45,291 bases of DNA from Bradyrhizobium sp. (GTDB taxonomy: Bacteria > Pseudomonadota > Alphaproteobacteria > Rhizobiales > Xanthobacteraceae): NCBI RefSeq assembly GCF_030654605.1, contig NZ_JAURXB010000142.1, positions 1-45,291 on the forward strand, in the 5' to 3' direction. A model generated the notes under the pieces. That model saw only the letters and a program-made list of their open reading frames with translations, was not told where the DNA came from and ran no database searches. The position numbers were made by a program, and so were the translations under genes. This document shows positions 7,145 to 15,189 of this stretch, in pieces. Numbering within the stretch: position 1 is the stretch's first letter; each line of letters starts with the position of its first letter.

Positions 7145-7470
7145 TGTATTCTCCAGATGAGGTGCATTGCACCGGCTACGATGCACATGGGACGTTCCCC
7201 GGACGCCGATCGTTCACCGGATTTTCCCGAGCGGCACTTCAGACGTGCGCCAGATCACACAACGCGCCTACGGCGTCGCCCGCATCATCGAGATGCGCAT
7301 CGCGCGAGAAAAAGTTTTCATCTTGTTAAGGTCTGTCAGAACGCAAAAACGTGTCCTCTGTTCGTTCTACCGTGAACAAAACGGAATCGAGTCGTGTCAA
7401 GAATTGACGGAATCGCGGGGCAATGCATGCTTGCGGGATGTTGGGATGGAAGAATTGCCGGTTCGCCCGC
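7145..7470. other. Intergenic region with a palindrome
   Basis: No gene seen. GGTGCATTGCACC at 7161-7173 is a perfect 13-base palindrome 17 nt before the His-rich gene start and could be an operator or a leader hairpin. A second dyad, GTTCTACCGTGAAC, lies at 7364-7377. The AT content around 7310-7400 fits promoters for the flanking genes. Confidence 0.4.
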
Positions 7471-7662
7471 ATGAGCAGCGGTCGCTACTGCCTGATACGG
7501 GACCTCGGCCTCGTGAAGGGCGGCAAGGGGCTGCGGCACCATGAAGTGCTGGTCGCCTTCAGCGTTCGGGCAGCGCTGCAGCGCCTGCGCCGGGTTGATT
7601 TTTCGCTCGGGCGGTTCAATCCGGATGCCAAATTCCCGGCTCGTGAAATCGTCGGCGAGTAA
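7471..7662 (+). CDS. Small basic hypothetical protein, 63 residues
   Basis: Reads MSSGRYCLIRDLGLVKGGKG then HHEVLVAFSVRAALQRLRRV and ends REIVGE. Not recognised. Start uncertain (an in-frame ATG also lies at 7423) and there is no strong ribosome site. The stop codon runs straight into the hairpin at 7662-7690, which supports a genuine gene end. Confidence 0.4.
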   Translation: MSSGRYCLIRDLGLVKGGKGLRHHEVLVAFSVRAALQRLRRVDFSLGRFNPDAKFPAREIVGE

Positions 7663-7690
7663 CGCCCCGGGCGGAACTGCGCCGGGGCGT
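7662..7690. terminator. Hairpin after the small gene
   Basis: ACGCCCCGG and CCGGGGCGT form a perfect 9-bp stem around 11 nt, starting at the last base of the upstream stop codon. There is no T-run on either side, so termination efficiency is doubtful. Confidence 0.4.
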
Positions 7691-7750
7691 CGTGATGGGT
7701 CGACCCCTTCAAGTGAAGACGGACCGCCGCGCTACGCGGCGACGATGCCG

Positions 7751-7942
7751 CTACGACCAGAACGGCGGGTCTTCCAGCGTGCCGCGGATATGCGGCTCGG
7801 ATCCGCTGCGGGCATTCTGCAGCGTCGTGACGAAATATTCCTCACGCTCGCGCTCGAATTTTTCCTGGGTGGCTTTGAAACTTGCCACGCGGCTGACGAT
7901 TTCTTCCCGCTCGCGCGCGGCGTTGTACGGCTGTTCGATCAT
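7751..7942 (-). CDS. Small coiled-coil hypothetical protein, 63 residues
   Basis: Reads MIEQPYNAAREREEIVSRVA then FKATQEKFEREREEYFVTTL, a strongly charged helix, with a Pro/Trp tail EDPPFWS. I place the start at 7942, six nt after AAGGG, rather than the ATG two codons upstream that abuts that motif. The family is unknown but the helix and ribosome site look genuine. Confidence 0.65.
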   Translation of the reverse strand: MIEQPYNAAREREEIVSRVASFKATQEKFEREREEYFVTTLQNARSGSEPHIRGTLEDPPFWS

Positions 7943-8132
7943 GCCCATCCCTTTTTGATTCTTGTCCCGCGCCCATTGGCGTCCGCGATTGGGGCGTCAA
8001 TTGGGACGCCTGGTTGCGGGATTGTGATCGCCCTCGGGCAAAGTCGCGTCGGCGTTCCCAGTGGATAAGACGGGCGCCGCGCTTGTGGCTGCTCCGGCTT
8101 CCCGCTAGCCAAAAAGAAACGGGAGGCTGGCC

Positions 8133-8411
8133 ATGGCAAAAATCGATCTGGACGCAATGAGCATCGAGGAAGTCGCCGATCTGCGCGACCTCGCCACCGA
8201 CAAACTGGCGGAGAAGGTCGCGGCACGGCGCGCCGAACTCGAAGCCGAGCTGGAGAAGCTCGCGCAATACGACAAGCCGGCGCGCAAGTCGCAAGTAGCT
8301 GCTCCCGCGGCCAAGCCGAAAAAGACCCAGGAGAACGTCGCGAACGGTGCGGCCGGCGAGGGCGCCAAGAAGGCCGACGAGGCCAAGGAGCCGGTCGCCA
8401 AGGCCGCTTGA
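8133..8411 (+). CDS. H-NS-like N-terminal coiled coil with Lys/Ala tail
   Basis: 92 residues. Residues 1-45 (MAKIDLDAMSIEEVADLRD... then LAEKVAARRAELEAELEKL) resemble the oligomerisation helices of alphaproteobacterial H-NS-family proteins. Residues 50-92 are a Lys/Ala/Pro tail (PAAKPKKTQ, KKADEAKEPVAKAA) in place of the usual W-x-GRGRxPRW DNA-binding hook. The ATG follows GGGAGGCTGGCC. It could be an H-NS partner or modulator, or a histone-H1-like DNA binder using the basic tail. Confidence 0.7.
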   Translation: MAKIDLDAMSIEEVADLRDLATDKLAEKVAARRAELEAELEKLAQYDKPARKSQVAAPAAKPKKTQENVANGAAGEGAKKADEAKEPVAKAA

Positions 8412-8527
8412 TATGGCGGCTTGAAACGGTGGCCTGACAAGGCGGCCTGATCCGGTCATGCGGTCGACTTAGCAATCCGATCCGCCGTGCTATGATCAGC
8501 ACGGCCAGACATTTCGGATCTCATCCC

Positions 8528-9289
8528 ATGATCGCAACCGATCTTCGCAGCGGCGTGGAACAGCTCGGCGACATGATCGCCGAGGCGTCCACCATCGTCC
8601 CCTTCACCGGCGCCGGCATTTCAACCGAATGCGGCATTCCCGATTTCCGCTCGCCGGGCGGATTGTGGACCCGCAACCGGCCGATCCCGTTCGATGAGTT
8701 CGTGGCCAGTCCTGACGCAAGGGACGAGGCGTGGCGGCGGCGCTTTGCGATGGAGCCGACCTTCGCCGCCGCGAAACCGGGACGCGGTCATCGCGCGCTC
8801 GCAGCACTCTACAAGGCCGGCAAGATCCCCGCCATCGTCACCCAGAACATCGACAATCTGCATCAGGTCTCCGGCTTCGCCGCCGACCATGTCGTCGAGT
8901 TGCACGGCAACACCACCTACGCCCGCTGCATCGGTTGCGCCAAGGCCTACGACCTGGCCTGGGTAAAGCTGCGCTTCGAGGAGATCGGCGGTGCGCCCGA
9001 CTGCCCCGTATGCGACGAGCCGGTCAAGACCGCGACCATTTCGTTCGGGCAGGCGATGCCGGAAGACGCGATGCGGCGCGCCACCGAACTCGCGCAGCAT
9101 TGCGACCTGTTCATCGCGATCGGCTCGTCGCTGGTGGTGTGGCCAGCGGCCGGGTTTCCGATGCTGGCCAAAAACTGCGGCGCCCGGCTGGTGATCATCA
9201 ACAACGAGCCCACCGAACAGGACGACATTGCCGATCTCGTGATCCGGCATGACATCGGGGAGACGCTCGGGCCGTTCGTCGGCAATTGA
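8528..9289 (+). CDS. cobB: NAD-dependent protein deacetylase, Sir2 family
   Basis: 253-residue sirtuin removing acyl groups from lysines using NAD. It shows TGAGISTECGIPDFRSPGG (NAD loop), TQNIDNLH, the catalytic His in VVELHGNT, two zinc CxxC pairs (CIGC and CPVC), and IGSSLVVWPAAGFP. All core residues are present, so it should be active. Start at 8528 is 12 codons inside the longest frame and matches the usual sirtuin N-terminal distance. It stands alone between the H-NS-like and cold-shock genes. The symbol follows general bacterial usage. Confidence 0.93.
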   Translation: MIATDLRSGVEQLGDMIAEASTIVPFTGAGISTECGIPDFRSPGGLWTRNRPIPFDEFVASPDARDEAWRRRFAMEPTFAAAKPGRGHRALAALYKAGKIPAIVTQNIDNLHQVSGFAADHVVELHGNTTYARCIGCAKAYDLAWVKLRFEEIGGAPDCPVCDEPVKTATISFGQAMPEDAMRRATELAQHCDLFIAIGSSLVVWPAAGFPMLAKNCGARLVIINNEPTEQDDIADLVIRHDIGETLGPFVGN

Positions 9290-9487
9290 TCCCAGATTGA
9301 TTCGCGGCCGTGCAAGCTGTTCATAGCTCATGCCAGTTTTGTTTTTTATCTATGCGCCGCACGCGGGAGTGTTATCTTTTGATTCGCAAGATTCGCGCGG
9401 CGTCATCATGAATTCTCATCGATGGGCGCGTGTTCCGGCGACGTCGCAGCGGTACGGGGTCGTCGATGATGTGTGGGGTCCGGGGTC

Positions 9488-10153
9488 ATGGGGTCGGACG
9501 GTTTTGAGTCCAAGAAGCTCGGCGGGCCGCCATCTGGCGGAACCGGATCGGACCGGCTTGGGCCGAGTGAATTTGCTGGCAGCGCCGGGCGCGATCCCGC
9601 GATCGATGCGCTGACGGGGCTCGGCGAGAGCGCAGCCAACCTGGTCGAAATCTCCGGCGTCATCAAATGGTTCGATGCATCAAAGGGCTACGGTTTCATC
9701 GTGCCCGACAATGGCTGGCCGGATGTGCTTCTGCACGTCACCGTGCTTAGGCGCGACGGCTATCAGACCGCCTATGAAGGCGCGCGGATCGTCTGCGAAT
9801 GCGTACAGCGCCAGAAGGGCTACCAGGCCTTCCGGGTGGTCTCGATGGACGAATCCACCGCGATCCATCCGGCGCAGATGCTGCCGCCGCGGACTCATGT
9901 CAGCGTTACCCCGACCAGCGGGTTGGAGCGGGCGCAGGTCAAATGGTTCAACCGGCTGCGCGGCTTCGGCTTCCTGACCTGCGGCGAGGGAACGCCCGAC
10001 ATCTTCGTGCACATGGAAACCCTGCGCCGTTTCGGCATGACCGAGCTGCGCCCCGGCCAGTACGTGCTGGTACGGTTCGGGCCCGGCTCGAAGGGGATGA
10101 TGGCGGCCGAGATCCAGCCGGAAGCCGGCGCGCCCGGGCTGTCGTCGCACTGA
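9488..10153 (+). CDS. Tandem cold-shock-domain protein
   Basis: 221 residues with a disordered Gly/Ser-rich N-terminus (about 55 residues) and two cold-shock domains. The first contains GVIKWFDASKGYGFIVPD and VLLHVTVL; the second QVKWFNRLRGFGFLTC and DIFVHMETL. The RNP1-like (KGYGFI, RGFGFL) and RNP2-like (LLHV, FVHM) surfaces are intact, so RNA/ssDNA binding is expected. Double-CSD proteins are common in Rhizobiales alongside single-domain CspA. An in-frame GTG at 9473 is an alternative start; no strong ribosome site decides it. Confidence 0.9.
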   Translation: MGSDGFESKKLGGPPSGGTGSDRLGPSEFAGSAGRDPAIDALTGLGESAANLVEISGVIKWFDASKGYGFIVPDNGWPDVLLHVTVLRRDGYQTAYEGARIVCECVQRQKGYQAFRVVSMDESTAIHPAQMLPPRTHVSVTPTSGLERAQVKWFNRLRGFGFLTCGEGTPDIFVHMETLRRFGMTELRPGQYVLVRFGPGSKGMMAAEIQPEAGAPGLSSH

Positions 10154-10290
10154 TCCTGCGAGGCGCCACCTCACGGAAGCGTTAGCCGGGCTTTCGAAAA
10201 TGCCCGTTCGCGCCTTGCCGAAGGTCTGGTATTTGCCGGGATCATTGGGCTAGCATTGCCGAAATCCTCCACGGCCAGTGAGCGTTGTTG

Positions 10291-10782
10291 ATGAGTCTTG
10301 CTTCATGTGTCGATCGGCGCCGCGCCCGCGGCTGGTTCTGGATGCCGGTGATCGCGCTGCTGGCGCTCTGCACATCGGGCGGCTTCGGCGCGCAGGCCGC
10401 GAGCATCCAGACGCTCGAAATCGTCACCAGGAACGGTGTGCATGTCTTCTCGGTCGAGATGGCGACCACCGAGGAGGAGAGGCAAACCGGGCTGATGCAC
10501 CGCAAGGAATTGCCGGACGGCAAGGGGATGCTGTTCGACTTCTCGCCGGAACAGCAGATATCGATGTGGATGAAGAACACTTTCATCCCGCTCGACATGA
10601 TCTTCATCCGCGCCGACGGCCGTATCCTGCGCATCGCCGAGAATACCGAGCCGCAATCGCTCAAGATCATCTCGTCGGGCGGGCTGGCCAAGGGGGTGCT
10701 GGAAGTGATCGCCGGCACCGCGCAAAAATACGGCATCGTCCCCGGCGACCGGGTCGCCCATCCGCTTTTCAAGCCCCGGTGA
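10291..10782 (+). CDS. DUF192 exported protein
   Basis: 163 residues with an N-terminal signal/anchor (WFWMPVIALLALC... then GAQAAS) and one DUF192 domain: LMHRKELPDGKGMLFDF, then MWMKNTFIPLDMIFI and the C-terminal VLEVIAGTAQKYGI-PGDRV. The domain folds as a small beta barrel of unknown biochemical role and is usually periplasmic. Start taken at ATG 10291; TTG codons lie just before. A short hairpin GCCAGC/GCTGGC follows the stop at 10792-10806. Confidence 0.88.
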   Translation: MSLASCVDRRRARGWFWMPVIALLALCTSGGFGAQAASIQTLEIVTRNGVHVFSVEMATTEEERQTGLMHRKELPDGKGMLFDFSPEQQISMWMKNTFIPLDMIFIRADGRILRIAENTEPQSLKIISSGGLAKGVLEVIAGTAQKYGIVPGDRVAHPLFKPR

Positions 10783-10845
10783 GGGGCCGAAGCCAGCCTT
10801 GCTGGCCGCGCCTGAAGCGTGTAACGACAGGGCTTCCCAGACAAA

Positions 10846-10922
10846 CGGGGTATAGCGCAGCCTGGTAGCGCGGCAGTTTTGGGTACTGCAGGTCGTTGGT
10901 TCGAATCCAGCTGCCCCGACCA
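10846..10922 (+). tRNA. tRNA-Pro (anticodon TGG)
   Basis: Complete 77-nt tRNA with encoded CCA. Acceptor arms CGGGGTA/TGCCCCG pair; the anticodon loop TTTGGGT carries TGG between GCAGT and ACTGC; the T arm holds GGTTCGAATCC. Its 3' end is followed within 16 nt by the stop of an AlpA-like gene and the AT-rich accessory block, so it is the likely integration site of that block. Confidence 0.97.
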
Positions 10923-10937
10923 ATTAACCAAACATTT

Positions 10938-11291
10938 TCAGGCAATTACTCGTCGATCGCGTTTTTGGACCTGCATTTTTTGGCTCCCCTTTTTTGCAGA
11001 ACCTGCAGTACTACTTAAGCGCGCTTTAAATGTGCTTTTTCGGCGCTGATCAATCTGAACTGGTCCGCAGCAGTCGTCCACCCGAGTTAATCCCTGCTGC
11101 CACTGGATATCCACGTATGGAAAGAAACCCAGCTTCATGGGTGTCACATAACAGGGCTTTGGAAAGGCGCCTTCCTTTACAAGTTCGTCGAACGTGGTCC
11201 GGCTGATCGGAATGTGTTGAAGCAAGTCCGCTATCGAAATCATAGGACGCAAAGCGATCTCTGGGCGATCCTTTCTCATTCGTCCCAACAT
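10938..11291 (-). CDS. AlpA-like HTH regulator/excisionase
   Basis: 117 residues. The central segment SIADLLQHIPISRTTFDELV followed by KEGAFPKPCYV and VDIQWQQG matches the winged MerR-like helix of AlpA/excisionase proteins (IxRxTxxxLVKxGxFPKP). The basic C-terminal tail (KSTFKARLSS, KKGSQKMQVQKRDRR) is less typical. Such proteins control integrase expression or excision of islands. GGAGGT abuts the ATG at 11291, so a start a few codons downstream is possible. It ends 16 nt from tRNA-Pro. Confidence 0.72.
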   Translation of the reverse strand: MLGRMRKDRPEIALRPMISIADLLQHIPISRTTFDELVKEGAFPKPCYVTPMKLGFFPYVDIQWQQGLTRVDDCCGPVQIDQRRKSTFKARLSSTAGSAKKGSQKMQVQKRDRRVIA

Positions 11292-11723
11292 ACCTCCGTA
11301 TGTTCGTCTGATGGACGATCTGCCTTGGAGTGATATCGAGGCGCAGTGTCCTCAATTCACGTGACTTGCTCGCATCCTCGATAGGCCATCGTTGCGGTAT
11401 TGGTGTGCGAAACGAGGTCCTCGGAGGTCGGAGCCCTTCAAGTCTGGAGTTCAGGGGAATTTATTTGAGCCGATCCGGCAGTCACGTGGCAGGAAAGCGG
11501 CTGGGATTGATTGCCGGGCTGATTGGGGGATGAAGACGCGGTGGACGCTGATCAACGCGTCCAGCCAGTCACTTCAAGCAGGCAGCAGCCGAAGAAAAAG
11601 GCTCGGTTTCGGAGGTGCATTGTTCGTCCGGGTTCCAATTCTGCCTTGCCCCCATCCTCCGGTTGCGGTTGGATGCCGACTCAATGCGGCTGAAACTGCT
11701 GCGCGGTTACTGGAAGCGTCCGA
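11292..11723. other. Divergent regulatory gap of the island
   Basis: 432 nt between the AlpA-like and DUF262 genes. A plus-strand frame (11392-11727) overlaps the DUF262 start by 4 nt but its translation has no recognisable fold and shifts composition midway, so I leave it uncalled. Promoters for both directions should lie here; I could not pick a clear one. Confidence 0.4.
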
Positions 11724-12899
11724 ATGAGCCAACAATCTGACGACGACGCTATCGTGGAGTCGGGCAACGAAACCGCGATTTTACGTCAGCGTCCTCCGGT
11801 AAAGTCAGCTGATAATATTGCGGCCGCGGAAAATGAAATTGTCGAGAACATCAAGGACGTTCGCTACATCGTCCGCGAATATCCGGCTGAAGTCGTTGTT
11901 CGCAAATATTTGGTTGGCAAAGATCAGGACCAGAACGAGATTTACGTTCCGGATTATCAGCGGGACCTGATCTGGCCGGCCAAGAACCAATCACGCTTCA
12001 TCGAGTCCGTTCTGATTGGAATTCCTATCCCGTTCCTCTTCGTCGCAGACATCAGCGAAAAGGAAGACCCAGACGGCGCGGGGCGCCTGGAAATCGTTGA
12101 CGGCGTTCAGCGGATCCGCACGCTTGTAGAGTTCATGTCCGGACAGCTTGTGTTGAGCGATCTCGAACGTTTGAAAACATTAAATGGTTTTACGTTTTTT
12201 GATTTGCATCCGTCGCGACAGCGAAGATTTAGGAGAGCAACGCTGCGTTTGATCGAGCTGACCGAAATGGTCACTGAAGATGTTCGGCGTGACATGTTCG
12301 ATCGTATCAATTCGGGTTCCGTGGGACTTGAGGCCGTCGAGGTCAGGCGTGGGGTCGAGGGCGGTCTCTTTGTCGATCTCACAACAGAGTTGGCCAAAAA
12401 TCCGACGTTGCACAAGTTGGCACCCATTTCGGAGACGATGAAAAAGCGATTTGAGTACGAGGAACTTATCACTCGATTTTTTGCGTTCTCGGATCGTTAC
12501 GAGCAGTTCGGGACTGGACCCGAAGGCAAAGTCGTTAAAGATTTCCTCCTCAAGTACGTTCGCGATCTCAACACTGAATTGAAGAACGATCAATCCGGTG
12601 CGATCGCGAACAAGATGCGGAAGGAATGGAACGATATGCTTGCGTTCGTGGAAAGCAAATTTCCGAATGGTTTCGTTAAAACTGGGCGAGGAAGAAAGGT
12701 TCCTCGCGTGCGGTTTGAAGCTATTTCGGTCGGCACAAATCTAGCGCTTCGATCAGGAAACAACATTAACGAAGCAGCCATTCCGATTTGGCTTGAGGAC
12801 GAGCAATTCCAAAAATGGACGACAAGCGACTCTTCCAACAACCGCGCCAACCTTATCGGACGAATTGACTATGTGATGAAAAAGTTGATAGGCGCATGA
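11724..12899 (+). CDS. DUF262 (DGQQR-class) protein, putative defence NTPase/sensor
   Basis: 391 residues. The DUF262 fold is plain: YVPDYQRDLIWP (res 74-85), SRFIESVLIGIPIPFLF, the motif VDGVQRIRTLVEF with DGVQR at 126-130 (canonical DGQQR), and FDRINSGSVGLEAVEVR near 192-208. In GmrS, BrxU and SspE this domain binds NTP and senses modified DNA. Here the C-terminal half lacks an evident DUF1524 HNH nuclease, so the protein has no nuclease of its own that I can see. Its last four bases overlap the HEPN gene start (ATGA), so the two are translated together. GC is clearly lower than in the flanks. Confidence 0.85.
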   Translation: MSQQSDDDAIVESGNETAILRQRPPVKSADNIAAAENEIVENIKDVRYIVREYPAEVVVRKYLVGKDQDQNEIYVPDYQRDLIWPAKNQSRFIESVLIGIPIPFLFVADISEKEDPDGAGRLEIVDGVQRIRTLVEFMSGQLVLSDLERLKTLNGFTFFDLHPSRQRRFRRATLRLIELTEMVTEDVRRDMFDRINSGSVGLEAVEVRRGVEGGLFVDLTTELAKNPTLHKLAPISETMKKRFEYEELITRFFAFSDRYEQFGTGPEGKVVKDFLLKYVRDLNTELKNDQSGAIANKMRKEWNDMLAFVESKFPNGFVKTGRGRKVPRVRFEAISVGTNLALRSGNNINEAAIPIWLEDEQFQKWTTSDSSNNRANLIGRIDYVMKKLIGA

Positions 12900-13546
12900 C
12901 TGGTCCGTTAGCGGTAGCCTTCAACGAGCGAAAACGGCAGGCTCGACATTATTTGTCCGTCGTCATCACCGCGGAAAGGATGGCGAGCCTCTCAGCTGCT
13001 TCGAAATCGCAGGGACGACGATTGCTCACTCTCCGCGCAGGGACGTTCCTGTTGCTTTACAACATCATCGAGGCGACTACGCGGAACTCAATAGAGGCAA
13101 TTCACGACAAAATAACAACAGAGCAAACTCCGTTCGACAAGCTGTCTCAGGTTTTGCGACAAGAAACTATCCGACGATACAAGCGAAATGCCGACGATAG
13201 CACGGATCACGATTGGCAAGATTTCCCCGCGTCGTTTGTTGCGGTCGCCCTCAATGAGGAAATCAAGCTATCGGGCAATGTCGATGCCCGTTTGATCCGT
13301 TCACTCGGAAATGCATATGGCTTTTCATGTCACACAAATCCAACGAGCACTTGGAAGGGCAGTGATCTCGTTACGATCAAGGATATCAGGAACGACCTCG
13401 CACACGGCCTGAAGACCTATGAGGATGTGGGCAAGGAGTATCCAGCGAAGGAGCTGCTGGCGATCACACGTCGTTCGCTATCCTTTATGCGAGAGATAAC
13501 CGTGAATATTGACGATTTTCTAGACAACAAACATTATCTGCGCTGA
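12896..13546 (+). CDS. HEPN-domain nuclease (MAE_28990/MAE_18760-like)
   Basis: 216 residues, mostly helical. The catalytic signature RNDLAH at 165-170 (Rx4H) lies in the segment DIRNDLAHGLKTYEDVGKEY, as in metal-independent HEPN ribonucleases. The N-terminal FLLLYNIIEATTRNSIEAI helix matches the MAE_28990 group. Family proteins occur next to DUF262 genes and restriction-modification genes. Start ATG overlaps the upstream stop by 4 nt. The 3' end overlaps the convergent methyltransferase by 13 nt. RNA cleavage is inferred from the motif. Confidence 0.82.
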   Translation: MTGPLAVAFNERKRQARHYLSVVITAERMASLSAASKSQGRRLLTLRAGTFLLLYNIIEATTRNSIEAIHDKITTEQTPFDKLSQVLRQETIRRYKRNADDSTDHDWQDFPASFVAVALNEEIKLSGNVDARLIRSLGNAYGFSCHTNPTSTWKGSDLVTIKDIRNDLAHGLKTYEDVGKEYPAKELLAITRRSLSFMREITVNIDDFLDNKHYLR

Positions 13547-14565
13547 CGGACGTGATCCACGATCGCCTTACCGATTGCTTGGGCCAAGGCAGGGGGCACC
13601 GCGTTACCAATCAGCCGGCCAATTGCGCGAAAATTCACGCGTAATCCGTCCTCAGCAAATTTGAAAGATTTGGGAAACGATTGCAGCAAAGACCCTTCAC
13701 GCAGCGTGATCGCTCTATCTTGATCGGGATGACCAAACCGTCCGTTGCCAAATCCGTAGAACTGGGTCGTGATCGTCGGAGCTGGTTTGTCCCATGACAT
13801 CCGACCGTAGACTGATGGATATGTCCGGCCCTTTTCGCTGGTATGGCACGCAGCCCGCATGTGCTTTGGCCATTCCTTCCACGTTCCGGCAGGTCTCGCG
13901 ATGCGGATGCGAGCCAGGTTTCGGGCAGTGAGCGCACGGGCAGCATGCAAGGGATCGTTTTCGTTCTTCTTGCCTGCGGAAATCCCTCGTAATCCGCTGA
14001 TCGCGGATCGAACGGTCGGGGCTGTCGATTTTTTTGCCTTAGGGAGATCAATTTTTCCGAAACGCGATCCGAGCAAAACCAATCTCCGTCGATTTTGCGG
14101 TACGCCGTACTGAGCGGCATCCAGGATGCCCCAAGTCACATGATAACCTGCGGCCTCTAGACGCGAGACAAATGTGGTCCAGAGTGGAAGGTGAGCCAGC
14201 CTTGGCACGTTTTCCAAGGTGACTATCTCTGGCTTTACGCCTTCTGCTATGCGCAGGAACTCAAGGAGGAGCTGCCATCTTGGATCGATGGCTCGACGTC
14301 GGGTCGTGTAGCCGGAGAACGGCTGACATGGAGCGCAGCCGGCCAATACCCTGACTTTGGAGGAGAATAACTCTGCGACGGCCTCATTCGACAAAGACCC
14401 GACGTCTAACTGCAGGAAGGGCGCGCCAATATTTTTCTCAAAGGGAAATTGGCATGCCGGATCAAGGTCGATCCCGGCAGCGATGGTGATCCCGCTTTTC
14501 TTCAATCCCCATGACAGGCCGGCCGCCCCGCAAAACAGATCCACGGCCTCAATATCGTTCTTCAA
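13534..14565 (-). CDS. DNA C5-cytosine methyltransferase
   Basis: 343 residues from TTG 14565, which has AGGGA nine nt upstream; a longer frame reaches 14778 but its first 70 residues do not look like protein. Motif I is VDLFCGAAGLSWG (res 8-20), IV GCAPCQPFSGY with catalytic Cys about 80, VI TLENVPRL, VIII QNRRRLVLLGS, then TITTQFYGFGNGRFGHP and GNAVPPALAQAI (IX-X). All catalytic elements are present, so it should make 5-methylcytosine. The target-recognition region is short. No restriction endonuclease gene lies beside it, so its partner may be the DUF262-HEPN pair. Confidence 0.9.
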   Translation of the reverse strand: MKNDIEAVDLFCGAAGLSWGLKKSGITIAAGIDLDPACQFPFEKNIGAPFLQLDVGSLSNEAVAELFSSKVRVLAGCAPCQPFSGYTTRRRAIDPRWQLLLEFLRIAEGVKPEIVTLENVPRLAHLPLWTTFVSRLEAAGYHVTWGILDAAQYGVPQNRRRLVLLGSRFGKIDLPKAKKSTAPTVRSAISGLRGISAGKKNENDPLHAARALTARNLARIRIARPAGTWKEWPKHMRAACHTSEKGRTYPSVYGRMSWDKPAPTITTQFYGFGNGRFGHPDQDRAITLREGSLLQSFPKSFKFAEDGLRVNFRAIGRLIGNAVPPALAQAIGKAIVDHVRQRR

Positions 14566-15189
14566 GTTCGTCAATCCCTGAGAGACTCGCCCACGCAACT
14601 GTATACCGCAATCTCGCCTTAGATCGAAATGCGCGTGAATCCGGCAGCGGGTCTCGGAGCATCCGGCCAACATCCGTCCTCCCCATGACGGCCCGTCCGC
14701 GTTGTGCAAGCTTAGTCGAGGAGTCTTAGTGCGACATCCTTCCAGATCGCTTGTTAGCTGACGTCCGCGAAACGGCATTGATGGATCGGCTGGGATTGTC
14801 TCACACGGGCTCGCGAACCGTTGAGCACTACGTCCCGAAGCTGATCCGGCATCGGATCACCAGGCTAGGATCAGGAGTCGCGCGAGCTTGCGCAGCCTCT
14901 CGGGCCGACTTGTCCATTTGTTTGGGTTTGGGTATTCGCCAGTTCGCGGGTTTTCCCTTTCAGAACAAAATGGAAACATCGTGAGCCCTTATTCGCGACG
15001 GCATCCTTCAACCCGTAAGTGCGTCTGATCTTCCCATCGCGCCCTGCGGTATGGCGCCACGCGCGGATTGGCCACGGCCTGCCCAAAAACCCAACATTGC
15101 CTGCAAACCGTAAAGCCTTGACTCGCGGGCATGCGGCCTTTCCACTTGGTGTCGGACAGGGCCGCAATGATGCGACTGAGGGGATGACG
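14566..15189. other. Gap between the island and the ABC operon
   Basis: 624 nt with no gene I can support. A plus-strand frame from 14751 contains LMDRLGLSHTGSRTVEHYVP, faintly like the last helix and Tyr-containing end of a tyrosine recombinase; it could be an integrase remnant marking the island end, but this is weak. The region from about 15000 on returns to host-like composition. Confidence 0.35.

Larger units (their letters stand above)
10923..14780. mobile_element. Putative defence island inserted at tRNA-Pro
   Basis: From the tRNA-Pro 3' end to about 14.78 kb the sequence is visibly richer in A/T with relaxed codon use (GAT, TTT, AAA, GTT frequent), against very GC-biased neighbours. 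It carries an AlpA-like HTH gene, DUF262, HEPN and a C5 methyltransferase. I found no integrase and no second copy of the tRNA 3' end, so the right boundary is approximate and the island may be immobile or decayed. Confidence 0.55.

Noticed and set aside
10792..10806. GCCAGC/GCTGGC hairpin as a terminator for the DUF192 gene
   Set aside because: A short 6-bp stem with no T-run, immediately before the tRNA-Pro promoter region; too weak to call.
11392..11727. 111-codon frame ahead of the DUF262 gene with a 4-nt overlap
   Set aside because: The overlap is suggestive of a third operon gene, but the translation lacks any fold-like pattern and has no ribosome site.
14751..14984. Integrase C-terminal remnant (LMDRLGLSHTGSRTVEHYVP)
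   Set aside because: The resemblance to a tyrosine recombinase end is faint and the following residues do not fit, so it is left as a remark in the gap entry.
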